Shown here piece after piece: positions 1 through 6,234 of a stretch of 10,052 nt of DNA; positions within the stretch are counted from its first letter, which is position 1; every line of letters starts with the position of its first letter. Origin of the DNA: Desulfobacterales bacterium (lineage in GTDB: Bacteria; Desulfobacterota; DSM-4660; Desulfatiglandales; B25-G16); NCBI GenBank assembly GCA_030672485.1, contig DAOVGH010000047.1, positions 1 to 10,052 on the forward strand. Reading direction: 5' to 3'. The notes below the pieces were generated by a model. That model was not told the origin of the DNA and searched no databases. It saw only the letters and a list, made by a program, of their open reading frames with translations. Position numbers and translations under genes: made by a program.

Positions 1-14
1 TTTTACTTCCCTCT

Positions 15-38
15 ACTCCATTACTCCAACACTCCACT
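15..38. repeat. Short tandem repeat, three 8-base units
   Basis: ACTCCA occurs at 15, 23 and 31, giving three units of period 8 (ACTCCATT, ACTCCAAC, ACTCCACT). The stretch is pyrimidine-rich and shows no coding character. It looks like intergenic low-complexity sequence. No function can be assigned. Confidence 0.5.
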
Positions 39-64
39 ATATATGAATCCGGAGGCATATCATC

Positions 65-250
65 ATGGTGGAAAAGGCAGATTCGAAGGCAGCTGGATCC
101 GCTGAGACAGGCTTACATCGCAAAAAAGAACGGGCCCATACCGGGCAGGGGGCAGGAAGGCCATCTTTAGTCAACATCTGGGGGATAGCTGGAAGGCAGG
201 AAATAATGGAGATGAGGAGGCTATGGCAGCTGAGAATTCCCCGAAAATAA
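65..250 (+). CDS. Doubtful small ORF, 61 aa, no recognised family
   Basis: An ATG at 65 is preceded by GGAGG at 51-55 with 9 bases of spacing, which is a good ribosome binding site and the only reason to list this ORF. The predicted 61-residue protein is basic, has no signal peptide or membrane segment, and matches no family I recognise. Its composition (many Gly, Arg, Lys and Ala, and little hydrophobic core) looks more like translated non-coding DNA than a folded protein. It ends 71 bases before the fumarase alpha start, so it could be a short leader ORF of that operon. A second frame, from ATG at 43, runs to 261 but is broken by TGA at 103-105, so a decayed gene is also possible. I consider it more likely not a real gene. 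Confidence 0.2.
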   Translation: MVEKADSKAAGSAETGLHRKKERAHTGQGAGRPSLVNIWGIAGRQEIMEMRRLWQLRIPRK

Positions 251-321
251 TATACTGTTAGCTCCTTCAGCCCTTGCCTTCCACATATTGCACCTGGCCC
301 ATAGAGACAGGAAATAGGATA

Positions 322-1164
322 ATGATCAGAGAGATTTCAACCCGGGAGATCATCAAGGCAGTCAGAGACCTGAGCATGGATGCAAATTATAATCTCGGAA
401 ACGATGTCCTTCTCGCCCTTAACCAGGCATTGGAAAAAGAGGACCCAGGAACAGCAAGAGAGGTCATCAAGGAACTGATAGAGAATGCCAGGATCGCTCG
501 GGAAGAGAAAGTCCCCATATGCCAGGACTGCGGCCTTGCTGTCGTGTTTGTGGAGATTGGTCAGGATGTCCACATCATAGGCGGTGATTTAAGACAGGCC
601 ATCAACGAGGGAGTAAGGCAGGGGTATACGGATGGCTACTTAAGAAAATCGGCATGCCACCCCATTACCAGAAAAAACACGGGTGACAATACCCCGGCGA
701 TCATACACCTGCAAATTGTCCCGGGAGATCGGATGAGGATCATCCTTGCCCCCAAAGGAGGAGGCAGCGAGAATATGAGCAGGGTTGATATGCTCACCCC
801 TGCAGCAGGCATTGAGGGAGTAAAAGACTATGTGGTGAGAAGGGTAAAGGAGTCTGGTCCTAATCCGTGCCCCCCAACCATTGTGGGCGTTGGAGTCGGA
901 GGAACCTTTGAAAGATCGGCAATATTGGCCAAAAAAGCACTCCTGAGAAATATAGGGGACAGAAATCCCGATCCGGAATTGGCAGAGATTGAAGAGGAAA
1001 TTTTGACAAGGATCAATAGATTGGGGATCGGTCCCATGGGATATGGGGGAAATTCTACCTCACTCGATGTATTTCTCGAAATTGAACCATGCCATATCGC
1101 GAGTTTGCCCGTAGCCATCAATATCCAATGTCATGCGGCCCGACACAAGGAAGCAGTTATATAG
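322..1164 (+). CDS. Fumarate hydratase class I, alpha subunit (two-subunit type)
   Basis: This is the N-terminal half of a class I, [4Fe-4S]-dependent fumarase, which interconverts fumarate and malate in the cytoplasm. The product is 280 aa from ATG 322, the usual length for stand-alone alpha subunits. Visible motifs are CQDCG at 67-71, GGGSEN at 146-151, CPPTIVGVGVGGT at 183-195, GIGPMGYGGN at 235-244 and IQCHAARH at 268-275. By comparison with single-chain fumarases of the FumA type, the cluster ligands are probably C67, C183 and C270. A TTG at 274 would add 16 residues that do not resemble the family. ATG 322 has AGGA at 309-312 and begins directly at conserved sequence, so I prefer it. 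The beta subunit follows after 81 bases. An AT-rich stretch with TATACT at 251-256 could be a -10 box but lacks a clear -35. L-tartrate dehydratase alpha is a related alternative; the CQDCG form favours fumarase. Confidence 0.93.
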   Translation: MIREISTREIIKAVRDLSMDANYNLGNDVLLALNQALEKEDPGTAREVIKELIENARIAREEKVPICQDCGLAVVFVEIGQDVHIIGGDLRQAINEGVRQGYTDGYLRKSACHPITRKNTGDNTPAIIHLQIVPGDRMRIILAPKGGGSENMSRVDMLTPAAGIEGVKDYVVRRVKESGPNPCPPTIVGVGVGGTFERSAILAKKALLRNIGDRNPDPELAEIEEEILTRINRLGIGPMGYGGNSTSLDVFLEIEPCHIASLPVAINIQCHAARHKEAVI

Positions 1165-1171
1165 GGTTAAT

Positions 1172-1207
1172 GTTTGTTGTCCGTTGCCTATTATGAACAC
1201 AACAAAC
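1172..1207. repeat. Inverted repeat between the fumarase subunit genes
   Basis: GTTTGTTGT at 1172-1180 is exactly complementary to ACAACAAAC at 1199-1207, with an 18-base loop. It lies in the 81-base gap between the alpha and beta genes. There is no T-run after it, so it does not look like an intrinsic terminator. It may act as an RNA stem that stabilises or separates the two cistrons, but that is a guess. Confidence 0.45.
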
Positions 1208-1245
1208 CCTGTAAACACAAGAAACACTAGAGGCTGGAGCAGAAG

Positions 1246-1803
1246 ATGTCCAAACAGATAAGACTGAGGACTCCTTTGTCCACTGAAGACGTGGAAAATT
1301 TACGTATTGGGGATAGGGTATTGTTGAACGGGGTTCTCCTAACCGGAAGGGATGCCGCACACAAAAGGCTCTTTGACCTGATCAAGGAGGGAAAAGAACT
1401 CCCGATTGATATTAATGGCCAGGTAATCTACTATGTCGGGCCTACCCCACCAAAGCCCGGGAAACCTATTGGCTCCGCAGGACCAACCACCAGCTACAGG
1501 ATGGATCCTTACGCCCCAAAATTGATCGAGCTTGGATTGAAAGGGATGATCGGCAAGGGAAACCGCTCCCAGGCTGTTATTGAAGCGATGAAGAGATTCA
1601 AGGCAGTCTATTTTGGGGCCACTGGCGGAGCTGGAGCTCTCCTTGCTCAACGAATTAAGAAGGCCGAAATCGTTGCCTACCCCGATTTGGGGCCTGAAGC
1701 AATCAGGGTATTAGAGGCAGAGGATTTCCCGGTAATAGTAATTAATGACACAAAGGGAAACGATCTCTACACAGAGGGTATCAAGAGGTATGCTAAGGTA
1801 TAG
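1246..1803 (+). CDS. Fumarate hydratase class I, beta subunit
   Basis: This is the C-terminal half of the class I fumarase, 185 aa, the usual size of the separate beta subunit. It pairs with the alpha subunit just upstream to form the active hydro-lyase. Family motifs in order are TGRDAAHKR at 33-41, GPTTSYRM at 79-86 (substrate pocket region in the family), KGNRS at 104-108, GATGGAGALL at 124-133 and DTKGNDLY at 168-175. The subunit has no cysteines, so the iron-sulfur cluster must be held by the alpha subunit, as known for this family. ATG 1246 has GGAG at 1236-1239 with 6 bases of spacing. The two-subunit, oxygen-labile form is typical of anaerobic bacteria and archaea. No terminator with a T-run is obvious after the stop, although an A/T-rich stem lies at 1950-1964. 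Confidence 0.93.
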   Translation: MSKQIRLRTPLSTEDVENLRIGDRVLLNGVLLTGRDAAHKRLFDLIKEGKELPIDINGQVIYYVGPTPPKPGKPIGSAGPTTSYRMDPYAPKLIELGLKGMIGKGNRSQAVIEAMKRFKAVYFGATGGAGALLAQRIKKAEIVAYPDLGPEAIRVLEAEDFPVIVINDTKGNDLYTEGIKRYAKV

Positions 1804-2135
1804 TGATATTGCCTTTGATAGTAAAACCGCCTGATCTGGAGAAATAGAGATGCCGGTGAAGGAGGGCGGCTGTCCGTTGAGAAGGATCGAGCGACTATTA
1901 GCAGCAAACCACGGGCATGGCGAAAATAAAGACTTGCAAGAAAACGAATAAAAATGATATTTTTACACTTGACCAACGTATACTATGTCCTTCGATTCAT
2001 AAATTCGGTCCCGCATTTATTTACTCAGGACTTAGTGCTGAGTGAGCAAAATCGAATAAAATGATAGGAAAAATACGTTACCGTATTTGCGAATCGAAGC
2101 ACTAAGCACCTGAGGCATCTATCGGCTATCAAACT
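1804..2135. other. 332-base intergenic region between fumarase and thrS
   Basis: No credible gene is seen on either strand. A perfect A/T stem, AAAAAT at 1950-1955 with ATTTTT at 1959-1964, could mark transcription termination but has no GC-rich stem. TTGACC at 1969-1974 resembles a -35 box and TATACT at 1979-1984 resembles a -10 box, but they are only 4 bases apart and cannot work as a pair. GTCCGTTG at 1872-1879 recurs in two other gaps of the window. The last third holds the nested inverted repeats listed separately. A promoter for thrS is expected here but cannot be pinned down. Confidence 0.6.
1990..2114 (+). promoter_or_regulatory. Putative structured leader of thrS with competing helices
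   Basis: There are four pairings. (A) CTTCGATTC at 1990-1998 pairs perfectly with 2091-2099. (B) 2024-2029 plus 2031-2039 pair with 2109-2114 plus 2098-2106, giving 15 base pairs with one small internal loop. A local stem pairs ACTCAG at 2023-2028 with CTGAGT at 2038-2043. A tight hairpin pairs AAATACG at 2071-2077 with CGTATTT at 2082-2088 around a TTAC loop. The order A, B, A', B' is that of a pseudoknot or of alternative folds, and A' and B' share bases 2098-2099, so A and B cannot both form completely. The B' arm ends 21 bases before ATG 2136, close enough to affect ribosome access. E. coli ThrRS represses its own mRNA through a structured leader, so a comparable control is plausible. I see no T-box motif. 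A dispersed repeat element with no regulatory role is the main alternative. Confidence 0.4.
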
Positions 2136-4052
2136 ATGGAAAAGAAGATGGCAATAAATCTAAAAGGCTCCTCTCCTGTTGACATCCCCGCACAGGGCCT
2201 TAATGGGCTAGAGGCGTTGAAGACCTCAAGCGCAGATAACATGGACAAGGTGGCAGCTATCAAGGTAAATGGTGAGATCAAAGATCTCTCGACGGAGATC
2301 AACTCATCAGCCGAACTGGAGCCTCTCTACACGGATTCCCCGGAGGGCTTGCAAATACTGAGGCACAGTGCCGCCCATGTTATGGCCCAGGCAGTGAGGG
2401 ATCTCTTTCCCGGGACAAAGGTAACAATAGGGCCGGCTATTAAGAATGGTTTCTATTATGACTTTGACTATGAAAGGCCATTTGAGGCCGGGGATCTGCC
2501 CGAGATTGAAAAGAGGATGGTAGAAATAATAGAGGAGGATCTTCCCTTTATCAGGAGCGAGGTTCCAAGCAGCGAGGCAATTGAGGTTTTTAGGTCCCAG
2601 GGTGAGTCCTACAAGGTCGAGCTGATCGAAGAGCTTTCAGAACAGAAGATTAGCCTGTACAGGCAGGGGAATTTTACAGACCTGTGTAGGGGGCCCCATC
2701 TTCCCTCAACGGGAAAGATAAAGGCCTTTCAGCTAACCCATGTTGCTGGTGCATACTGGAGGGGAGATGAACACAGGGCCATGTTGAGCAGGATCTACGG
2801 TGTTGCATTTGCTGACCAGGAATCCCTTAATGCACACCTCAAGAACCTCGAGGAGGCAAAAAAGAGAGACCATCGCGTACTTGGCAGGAAACTCGATCTT
2901 TTCAGCATCAGCGACGATCTTGGTCCGGGCATGGTGATATTCCATCCCAATGGGGCCATGCTTCGGCATATCATTGAAGAATTTGAGATACAGGAACACC
3001 TCAAAAGGGGCTACGAACTGGCAGTAGGGCCCCAGTTGTTAAAGGCTGAGTTATGGAAAAAATCAGGCCATTTTGATCACTATAGGGAAAACATGTATTT
3101 CACCGCCATAGAAGACCAGTCCTACGGCATAAAACCCATGAATTGCCTGGCCCATATGCTTATCTATGCCTCCAAGGTGAGGAGCTATCGGGACTTACCC
3201 AAGAGATACTTTGAATTAGGTACCGTTCACCGGCATGAACGCTCTGGAGTGCTCCACGGATTAATAAGGGTACGGCAATTTACCCAGGATGATGCCCATA
3301 TTCTCTGCACCCCTGAACAGCTCAAGGCCGAGATACAGAGTATACTTGACTTTGTAAGGGAAATAATGGCTATCTTTGGCTTTGATTATGATCTTGAAAT
3401 AAGCACAAGGCCAAAGAAATCAATCGGCACCGATGAGGATTGGGAAAAGGCTACCAAGGCCTTGATAGAGTCAGTAGAAGAATATAATCTTCCCTATCAA
3501 ATAAATGAGGGAGAGGGGGCGTTCTATGGTCCAAAGATAGATGCTATGCTTAAAGATGCCCTTGAAAGAAGCTGGCAGTGTGCTACAATACAATGCGATT
3601 TTGCGCTCCCGGACCGATTCGACCTAACCTATGTAGGGTCCGACGGTGAAAAACACAGGCCTGCAATGATTCATCGGGTAATACTTGGTTCTATAGAGCG
3701 ATTTCTTGGTGTCTTAATTGAGCACTACGCAGGCGCCTTCCCCTTATGGCTGGCCCCGGTTCAGACGATTATTCTTACCATCACCGATCGAAACATCCCG
3801 TTCGGTGGAGACTTATCCAAGACCTTATCCGGGGCAGGGATCAGGGTTAAGACGGACTTCAGGAACGAAAAACTGAGCTTCAAGGTCAGGGAGGCCCAGG
3901 TGAAAAAAATCCCCTATATGCTGGTAGTGGGAGACAAAGAGATGGAAGCTGGTAATGTAACCGTTAGACTGAGAGATGGGCGCAACCTTCCACCTATGTC
4001 ACCAGGGGAATTAATAGATAGAATAAGGGATGAATCAGAAAAGAGGAGATAA
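2136..4052 (+). CDS. thrS: Threonine--tRNA ligase (ThrRS)
   Basis: This class II aminoacyl-tRNA synthetase charges tRNA-Thr with threonine. At 638 aa it has the full bacterial length. Domains in order: an N-terminal TGS domain (about 5-65, weakly conserved at its start); the editing domain (about 70-230) with the metal-type site H77, H81, C184 and H188; the catalytic core (about 250-535); and the anticodon-binding domain (about 540-635). The zinc ligands that select threonine are C337 in PMNCLAH, H388 in DDAHIL and H513 in MIHRVILGSIERF, matching C334, H385 and H511 of E. coli ThrRS. Motif 2 is seen as VHRHERSGVLHGLIRVRQF at 364-382. All key residues are present, so editing and synthesis should both work. 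ATG 2136 has no clear Shine-Dalgarno. ATG 2148 (residue 5) has GGAAAAG just upstream and is an equally good start. infC begins 2 bases after the stop. Confidence 0.97.
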   Translation: MEKKMAINLKGSSPVDIPAQGLNGLEALKTSSADNMDKVAAIKVNGEIKDLSTEINSSAELEPLYTDSPEGLQILRHSAAHVMAQAVRDLFPGTKVTIGPAIKNGFYYDFDYERPFEAGDLPEIEKRMVEIIEEDLPFIRSEVPSSEAIEVFRSQGESYKVELIEELSEQKISLYRQGNFTDLCRGPHLPSTGKIKAFQLTHVAGAYWRGDEHRAMLSRIYGVAFADQESLNAHLKNLEEAKKRDHRVLGRKLDLFSISDDLGPGMVIFHPNGAMLRHIIEEFEIQEHLKRGYELAVGPQLLKAELWKKSGHFDHYRENMYFTAIEDQSYGIKPMNCLAHMLIYASKVRSYRDLPKRYFELGTVHRHERSGVLHGLIRVRQFTQDDAHILCTPEQLKAEIQSILDFVREIMAIFGFDYDLEISTRPKKSIGTDEDWEKATKALIESVEEYNLPYQINEGEGAFYGPKIDAMLKDALERSWQCATIQCDFALPDRFDLTYVGSDGEKHRPAMIHRVILGSIERFLGVLIEHYAGAFPLWLAPVQTIILTITDRNIPFGGDLSKTLSGAGIRVKTDFRNEKLSFKVREAQVKKIPYMLVVGDKEMEAGNVTVRLRDGRNLPPMSPGELIDRIRDESEKRR

Positions 4053-4057
4053 CTATT
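4044..4057 (+). promoter_or_regulatory. Ribosome binding site and AUU start codon of infC
   Basis: AGGAG at 4044-4048 lies inside the last thrS codons and is 6 bases from ATT at 4055-4057. The infC frame is open back to TGA at 4031, but it holds no ATG, GTG or TTG until GTG at 4352, which is deep in the C-terminal domain. ATT is therefore the only start that gives a complete protein with good spacing. An AUU start is the known hallmark of infC in E. coli and many other bacteria, where IF3 lowers its own synthesis by rejecting non-standard start codons. Confidence 0.88.
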
Positions 4058-4558
4058 ACCAAAAAACAGGGCGTAAGGGTTAACGAGCAAATCAGGGCAG
4101 CAAAAGTCAGATTAATCTCCGTAGATGGAAAACAGATTGGAATTGTCTCCTTTGATAAGGCCCTGCTTGCAGCCAGAGAAAACGATCTTGACCTCGTTGA
4201 GGTAGCCCCAAAGGCGGACCCTCCCGTCTGCCGGATCATCGACTATGATAAGCTTAGGTACGAGAAGGCCAAAAAACAAAAAGGCAGATCCAGATCCAGT
4301 CACCTCAAAGAGATCAAACTCAGGCCCCTTACTGCAGAGCATGATGTAGGGGTGAAGATAAAGAGAATAAGAAAATTCTTGGGAAATGGAGACAAGGTAC
4401 GGGTCTCCATGATATTCAGGGGCAGGGAGATATCCCATGCTGAAATAGGGTTAGATTTGTTAAAAGAGATTACAAAGAAGATTGAAGACATTGGGGTTGT
4501 AGAGGTACCTCCTAGGAGGCAGGAAAGGGATGTATCCATGCTCATTGTGCCGAAATAG
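4055..4558 (+). CDS. infC: Translation initiation factor IF-3, ATT start
   Basis: IF3 binds the 30S subunit, prevents premature joining of the 50S subunit and proofreads the start codon and initiator tRNA. Starting at ATT 4055 the product is 167 aa, within the normal range. The N-terminal domain (about 7-75) opens with VRVNEQIRAAKVRLI and contains PPVCRIIDYDKL at 56-67, which corresponds to the family signature. A lysine/arginine-rich linker follows (about 70-85). The C-terminal domain contains LKEIKLRP at 84-91, the helix region VGVKIKRIRKFL at 98-109 and MIFRGREISHAEIG at 119-132. The gap to thrS is 2 bases, and rpmI starts 10 bases after the stop, so the gene is certainly part of the operon. 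A gene caller limited to ATG, GTG and TTG would report only a fragment from GTG 4352 and lose the N-terminal domain. Confidence 0.95.
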   Translation: MTKKQGVRVNEQIRAAKVRLISVDGKQIGIVSFDKALLAARENDLDLVEVAPKADPPVCRIIDYDKLRYEKAKKQKGRSRSSHLKEIKLRPLTAEHDVGVKIKRIRKFLGNGDKVRVSMIFRGREISHAEIGLDLLKEITKKIEDIGVVEVPPRRQERDVSMLIVPK

Positions 4559-4568
4559 GTAACCCATC

Positions 4569-4766
4569 ATGCCGAAGATAAAGACCAGAAAGGGTGCTCT
4601 AAAGAGGTTCAAAAGGACTGGCGGTGGAAAGCTGATCAGAAACAGGGCCTCTGCGAGCCACATTATGACGAAAAAGTCATCTAAGAGGAAGAGAAATCTC
4701 AGAAAATCTACCCCGCTCGCCAAGACGGATATGAAAAAGGTGGCAAGATTGCTTCCCTATCATTGA
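4569..4766 (+). CDS. rpmI: 50S ribosomal protein bL35
   Basis: This small, very basic protein of the large ribosomal subunit is 65 aa, exactly the usual size. It starts MPKIKTRKGALKRFKRTGGG and contains the typical KRKRNLRKS stretch at 39-47 and the C-terminal KKVARLLPY. The start is 10 bases after the infC stop, with only a weak TAGGT at 4555-4559 as Shine-Dalgarno, so translation probably depends partly on ribosomes arriving from infC. In E. coli, bL20 binds the mRNA in this part of the operon and represses rpmI and rplT; whether it does so here is not shown. Every arginine is coded by AGA or AGG, the strongest form of the bias seen across the block. Confidence 0.97.
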   Translation: MPKIKTRKGALKRFKRTGGGKLIRNRASASHIMTKKSSKRKRNLRKSTPLAKTDMKKVARLLPYH

Positions 4767-4785
4767 TACTCTTCTTTCTTTACCC

Positions 4786-4827
4786 ATTTATCATAAATAG
4801 CTTGGCGTCCGTTGCGTCCCGCTAACG
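4786..4827 (+). repeat. Two small palindromes between rpmI and rplT
   Basis: ATTTAT at 4786-4791 pairs with ATAAAT at 4793-4798 around a single C. Next, CGTTGCG at 4810-4816 pairs with CGCTAACG at 4820-4827, with one bulged T and a 3-base loop. GCGTCC is repeated at 4805-4810 and 4814-4819. They lie in the 96-base gap ahead of rplT. The second hairpin could be a bL20 or processing site, but nothing in the sequence proves that. Confidence 0.4.
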
Positions 4828-4862
4828 AGTGACATCATCATAACTTTTGTGAGGTAGTAACT

Positions 4863-5237
4863 ATGCCGAGAGTAACAAATGCGCCGCAATCCAGAAGGAG
4901 AAGAAAAAAGATCCTCAAGCAGGCCAAAGGATACAGGGGCGGTAGAGGTAAGCTGTTGAAGACCGCCCATGTAGCTGTGATGAGATCCAGACAATATGCC
5001 TACAGGGACAGGAAAAAGAGAAAGCGTGACTTCAGGAGGCTCTGGATAGCCAGGATTAATGCAGCTGCTAGAGAAAACGGCCTCTCTTATAGCAAATTGA
5101 TCAGTGGGCTTCAAAAGGCAGATATAGCGTTAGACAGAAAGATCCTCGCCGAAATGGCTGTGAGCGATCCTCAAGGGTTCTCAGAGATAAGCAAAATGGC
5201 AGAGAAATCCAAGGGGGAGTTTCAAAGTGAAGGATGA
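4863..5237 (+). CDS. rplT: 50S ribosomal protein bL20
   Basis: bL20 binds 23S rRNA early and is needed to start 50S assembly. In several bacteria it also represses its own operon. The product is 124 aa, slightly longer than the common 117-119 aa because of a short C-terminal tail after SKMAEKSK. The N-terminal basic extension contains RRRRKKILKQAKGYRGGR at 11-28, and the conserved core includes RDFRRLWIARINAAAR at 55-70. ATG 4863 has GAGGT about 8 bases upstream. The last codons overlap the pheS start by 11 bases in another frame, so bL20 synthesis and PheS synthesis are likely coupled. One arginine codon is CGT; nearly all others are AGA or AGG. Confidence 0.97.
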   Translation: MPRVTNAPQSRRRRKKILKQAKGYRGGRGKLLKTAHVAVMRSRQYAYRDRKKRKRDFRRLWIARINAAARENGLSYSKLISGLQKADIALDRKILAEMAVSDPQGFSEISKMAEKSKGEFQSEG

Positions 5238-6234
5238 GCTCCTTGAATTGAGAACAAAGGCCTTAAAGGAGTTGGAATCAGCTGCCGAAAGGTCTGATAT
5301 AGAAAAACTAAGGCAGCGGTATCTTGGCAGGAAAGGCCTCCTTACCCTTCTTTTAAAGAGGCTATCGGAATTGCCCGAAGAAGAAAGACCTTCTGTGGGC
5401 AGGATCGTAAACCAGGTAAAAGAGGAGCTGAGGAGAGGGTTTCAGGCGGCAACTGATTCTCTAACGACTGAAGATGTCCAAGAGGTATCAGCCTTGGATG
5501 TAACCCTTCCGGGCAGAAGAACGCCTCGGGGTCACCTACATCCTATTACCCAAATAACAGAAGAGATATGCGATGTCTTTTTGAAGCTGGGTTTTCGGGT
5601 CGTACAAGGACCTGAGGTTGAGCTTGACTACTACAACTTCGAGGCCTTAAACATGCCAAAGAATCATCCTGCCAGGGATATGCAGGACACCTTCTATATT
5701 TCCGATAATGTCGTCTTGAGGACCCATACCTCCCCAATACAGATTAGGATAATGGAAAGCAAATCGCCACCGGTGAGCATAGTGGCTCCAGGAAAGGTCT
5801 ACCGCCCGGATTCAGATATAAGTCATACCCCCATGTTCCATCAGGTAGAAGGGCTATTGGTGGATAAAGGGGTTTCCTTCGGCGATCTCAAGGGAACACT
5901 TACCACCTTCGTCCATCAGATGTTTGGCCCTGAAACAGACCTTCGGTTTAGGCCCAGCTTCTTTCCCTTTACCGAGCCGAGTGCAGAGGTGGATATTAAG
6001 TGCGTTGTCTGCCAGGGTAACGGTTGCCGTGTATGTTCCCATTCCGGCTGGCTTGAGATACTTGGCTCCGGCATGGTAGATCCTGAGGTCTTCAAGGTCG
6101 TTGGTTATGACCCAGAGAGTATCTCTGGTTTCGCATTTGGTATGGGAGTTGAAAGGATTGCCATGCTTAAATTTGGCCTGGATGACATCAGGCTCTTTTT
6201 TGAAAATGACATCAGGTTTTTGCGGCAGTTCTAA
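5227..6234 (+). CDS. pheS: Phenylalanine--tRNA ligase alpha subunit
   Basis: PheS carries the active site of the (alpha-beta)2 PheRS, which charges tRNA-Phe. The product is 335 aa, of normal length. An N-terminal helical arm (about 1-85) that contacts tRNA is followed by the class II core. Motifs: THTSPIQIR at 167-174, GKVYRPDSD at 189-197 with HTPMFHQVEG at 200-209, FRPSFFPFTEPSAEVDI at 241-257, GSGMVDPEV at 280-288, and motif 3 as GFAFGMGVERIAML at 301-314. A four-cysteine group (C259, C262, C267, C270; spacing CxxC-x4-CxxC) sits in the core insert. E. coli PheS lacks it, but I recall it from other bacterial lineages. The start is GTG 5227, with GGAG at 5216-5219 and 7 bases of spacing, overlapping rplT by 11 bases. 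The partner gene pheT begins only after a 313-base gap. Confidence 0.97.
   Translation: MKDELLELRTKALKELESAAERSDIEKLRQRYLGRKGLLTLLLKRLSELPEEERPSVGRIVNQVKEELRRGFQAATDSLTTEDVQEVSALDVTLPGRRTPRGHLHPITQITEEICDVFLKLGFRVVQGPEVELDYYNFEALNMPKNHPARDMQDTFYISDNVVLRTHTSPIQIRIMESKSPPVSIVAPGKVYRPDSDISHTPMFHQVEGLLVDKGVSFGDLKGTLTTFVHQMFGPETDLRFRPSFFPFTEPSAEVDIKCVVCQGNGCRVCSHSGWLEILGSGMVDPEVFKVVGYDPESISGFAFGMGVERIAMLKFGLDDIRLFFENDIRFLRQF

Noticed and set aside
15..38. CRISPR-like array
   Set aside because: The repeat unit is only 8 bases, without spacers, and there are no cas genes in the window.
43..105. N terminus of a malic enzyme
   Set aside because: The frame from ATG 43 contains YHHGGKGRFEG, loosely like malic enzyme starts, but it stops at 103 and none of the following conserved sequence appears in any frame.
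1767..1976. Reverse-strand ORF of 69 aa overlapping the fumarase beta end
   Set aside because: No family resemblance, no ribosome binding site, and partial overlap with a firm gene; it is a chance frame.
1969..1984. Promoter formed by TTGACC and TATACT
   Set aside because: The two boxes are only 4 bases apart; no -10 box stands at the proper 16-18 bases from TTGACC and no good -35 precedes TATACT.
1804..2135. T-box or known riboswitch ahead of thrS
   Set aside because: No T-box consensus (AGGGTGGNACCGCG type) and no core motif of a known riboswitch is present; the region is listed only as a putative structured leader.
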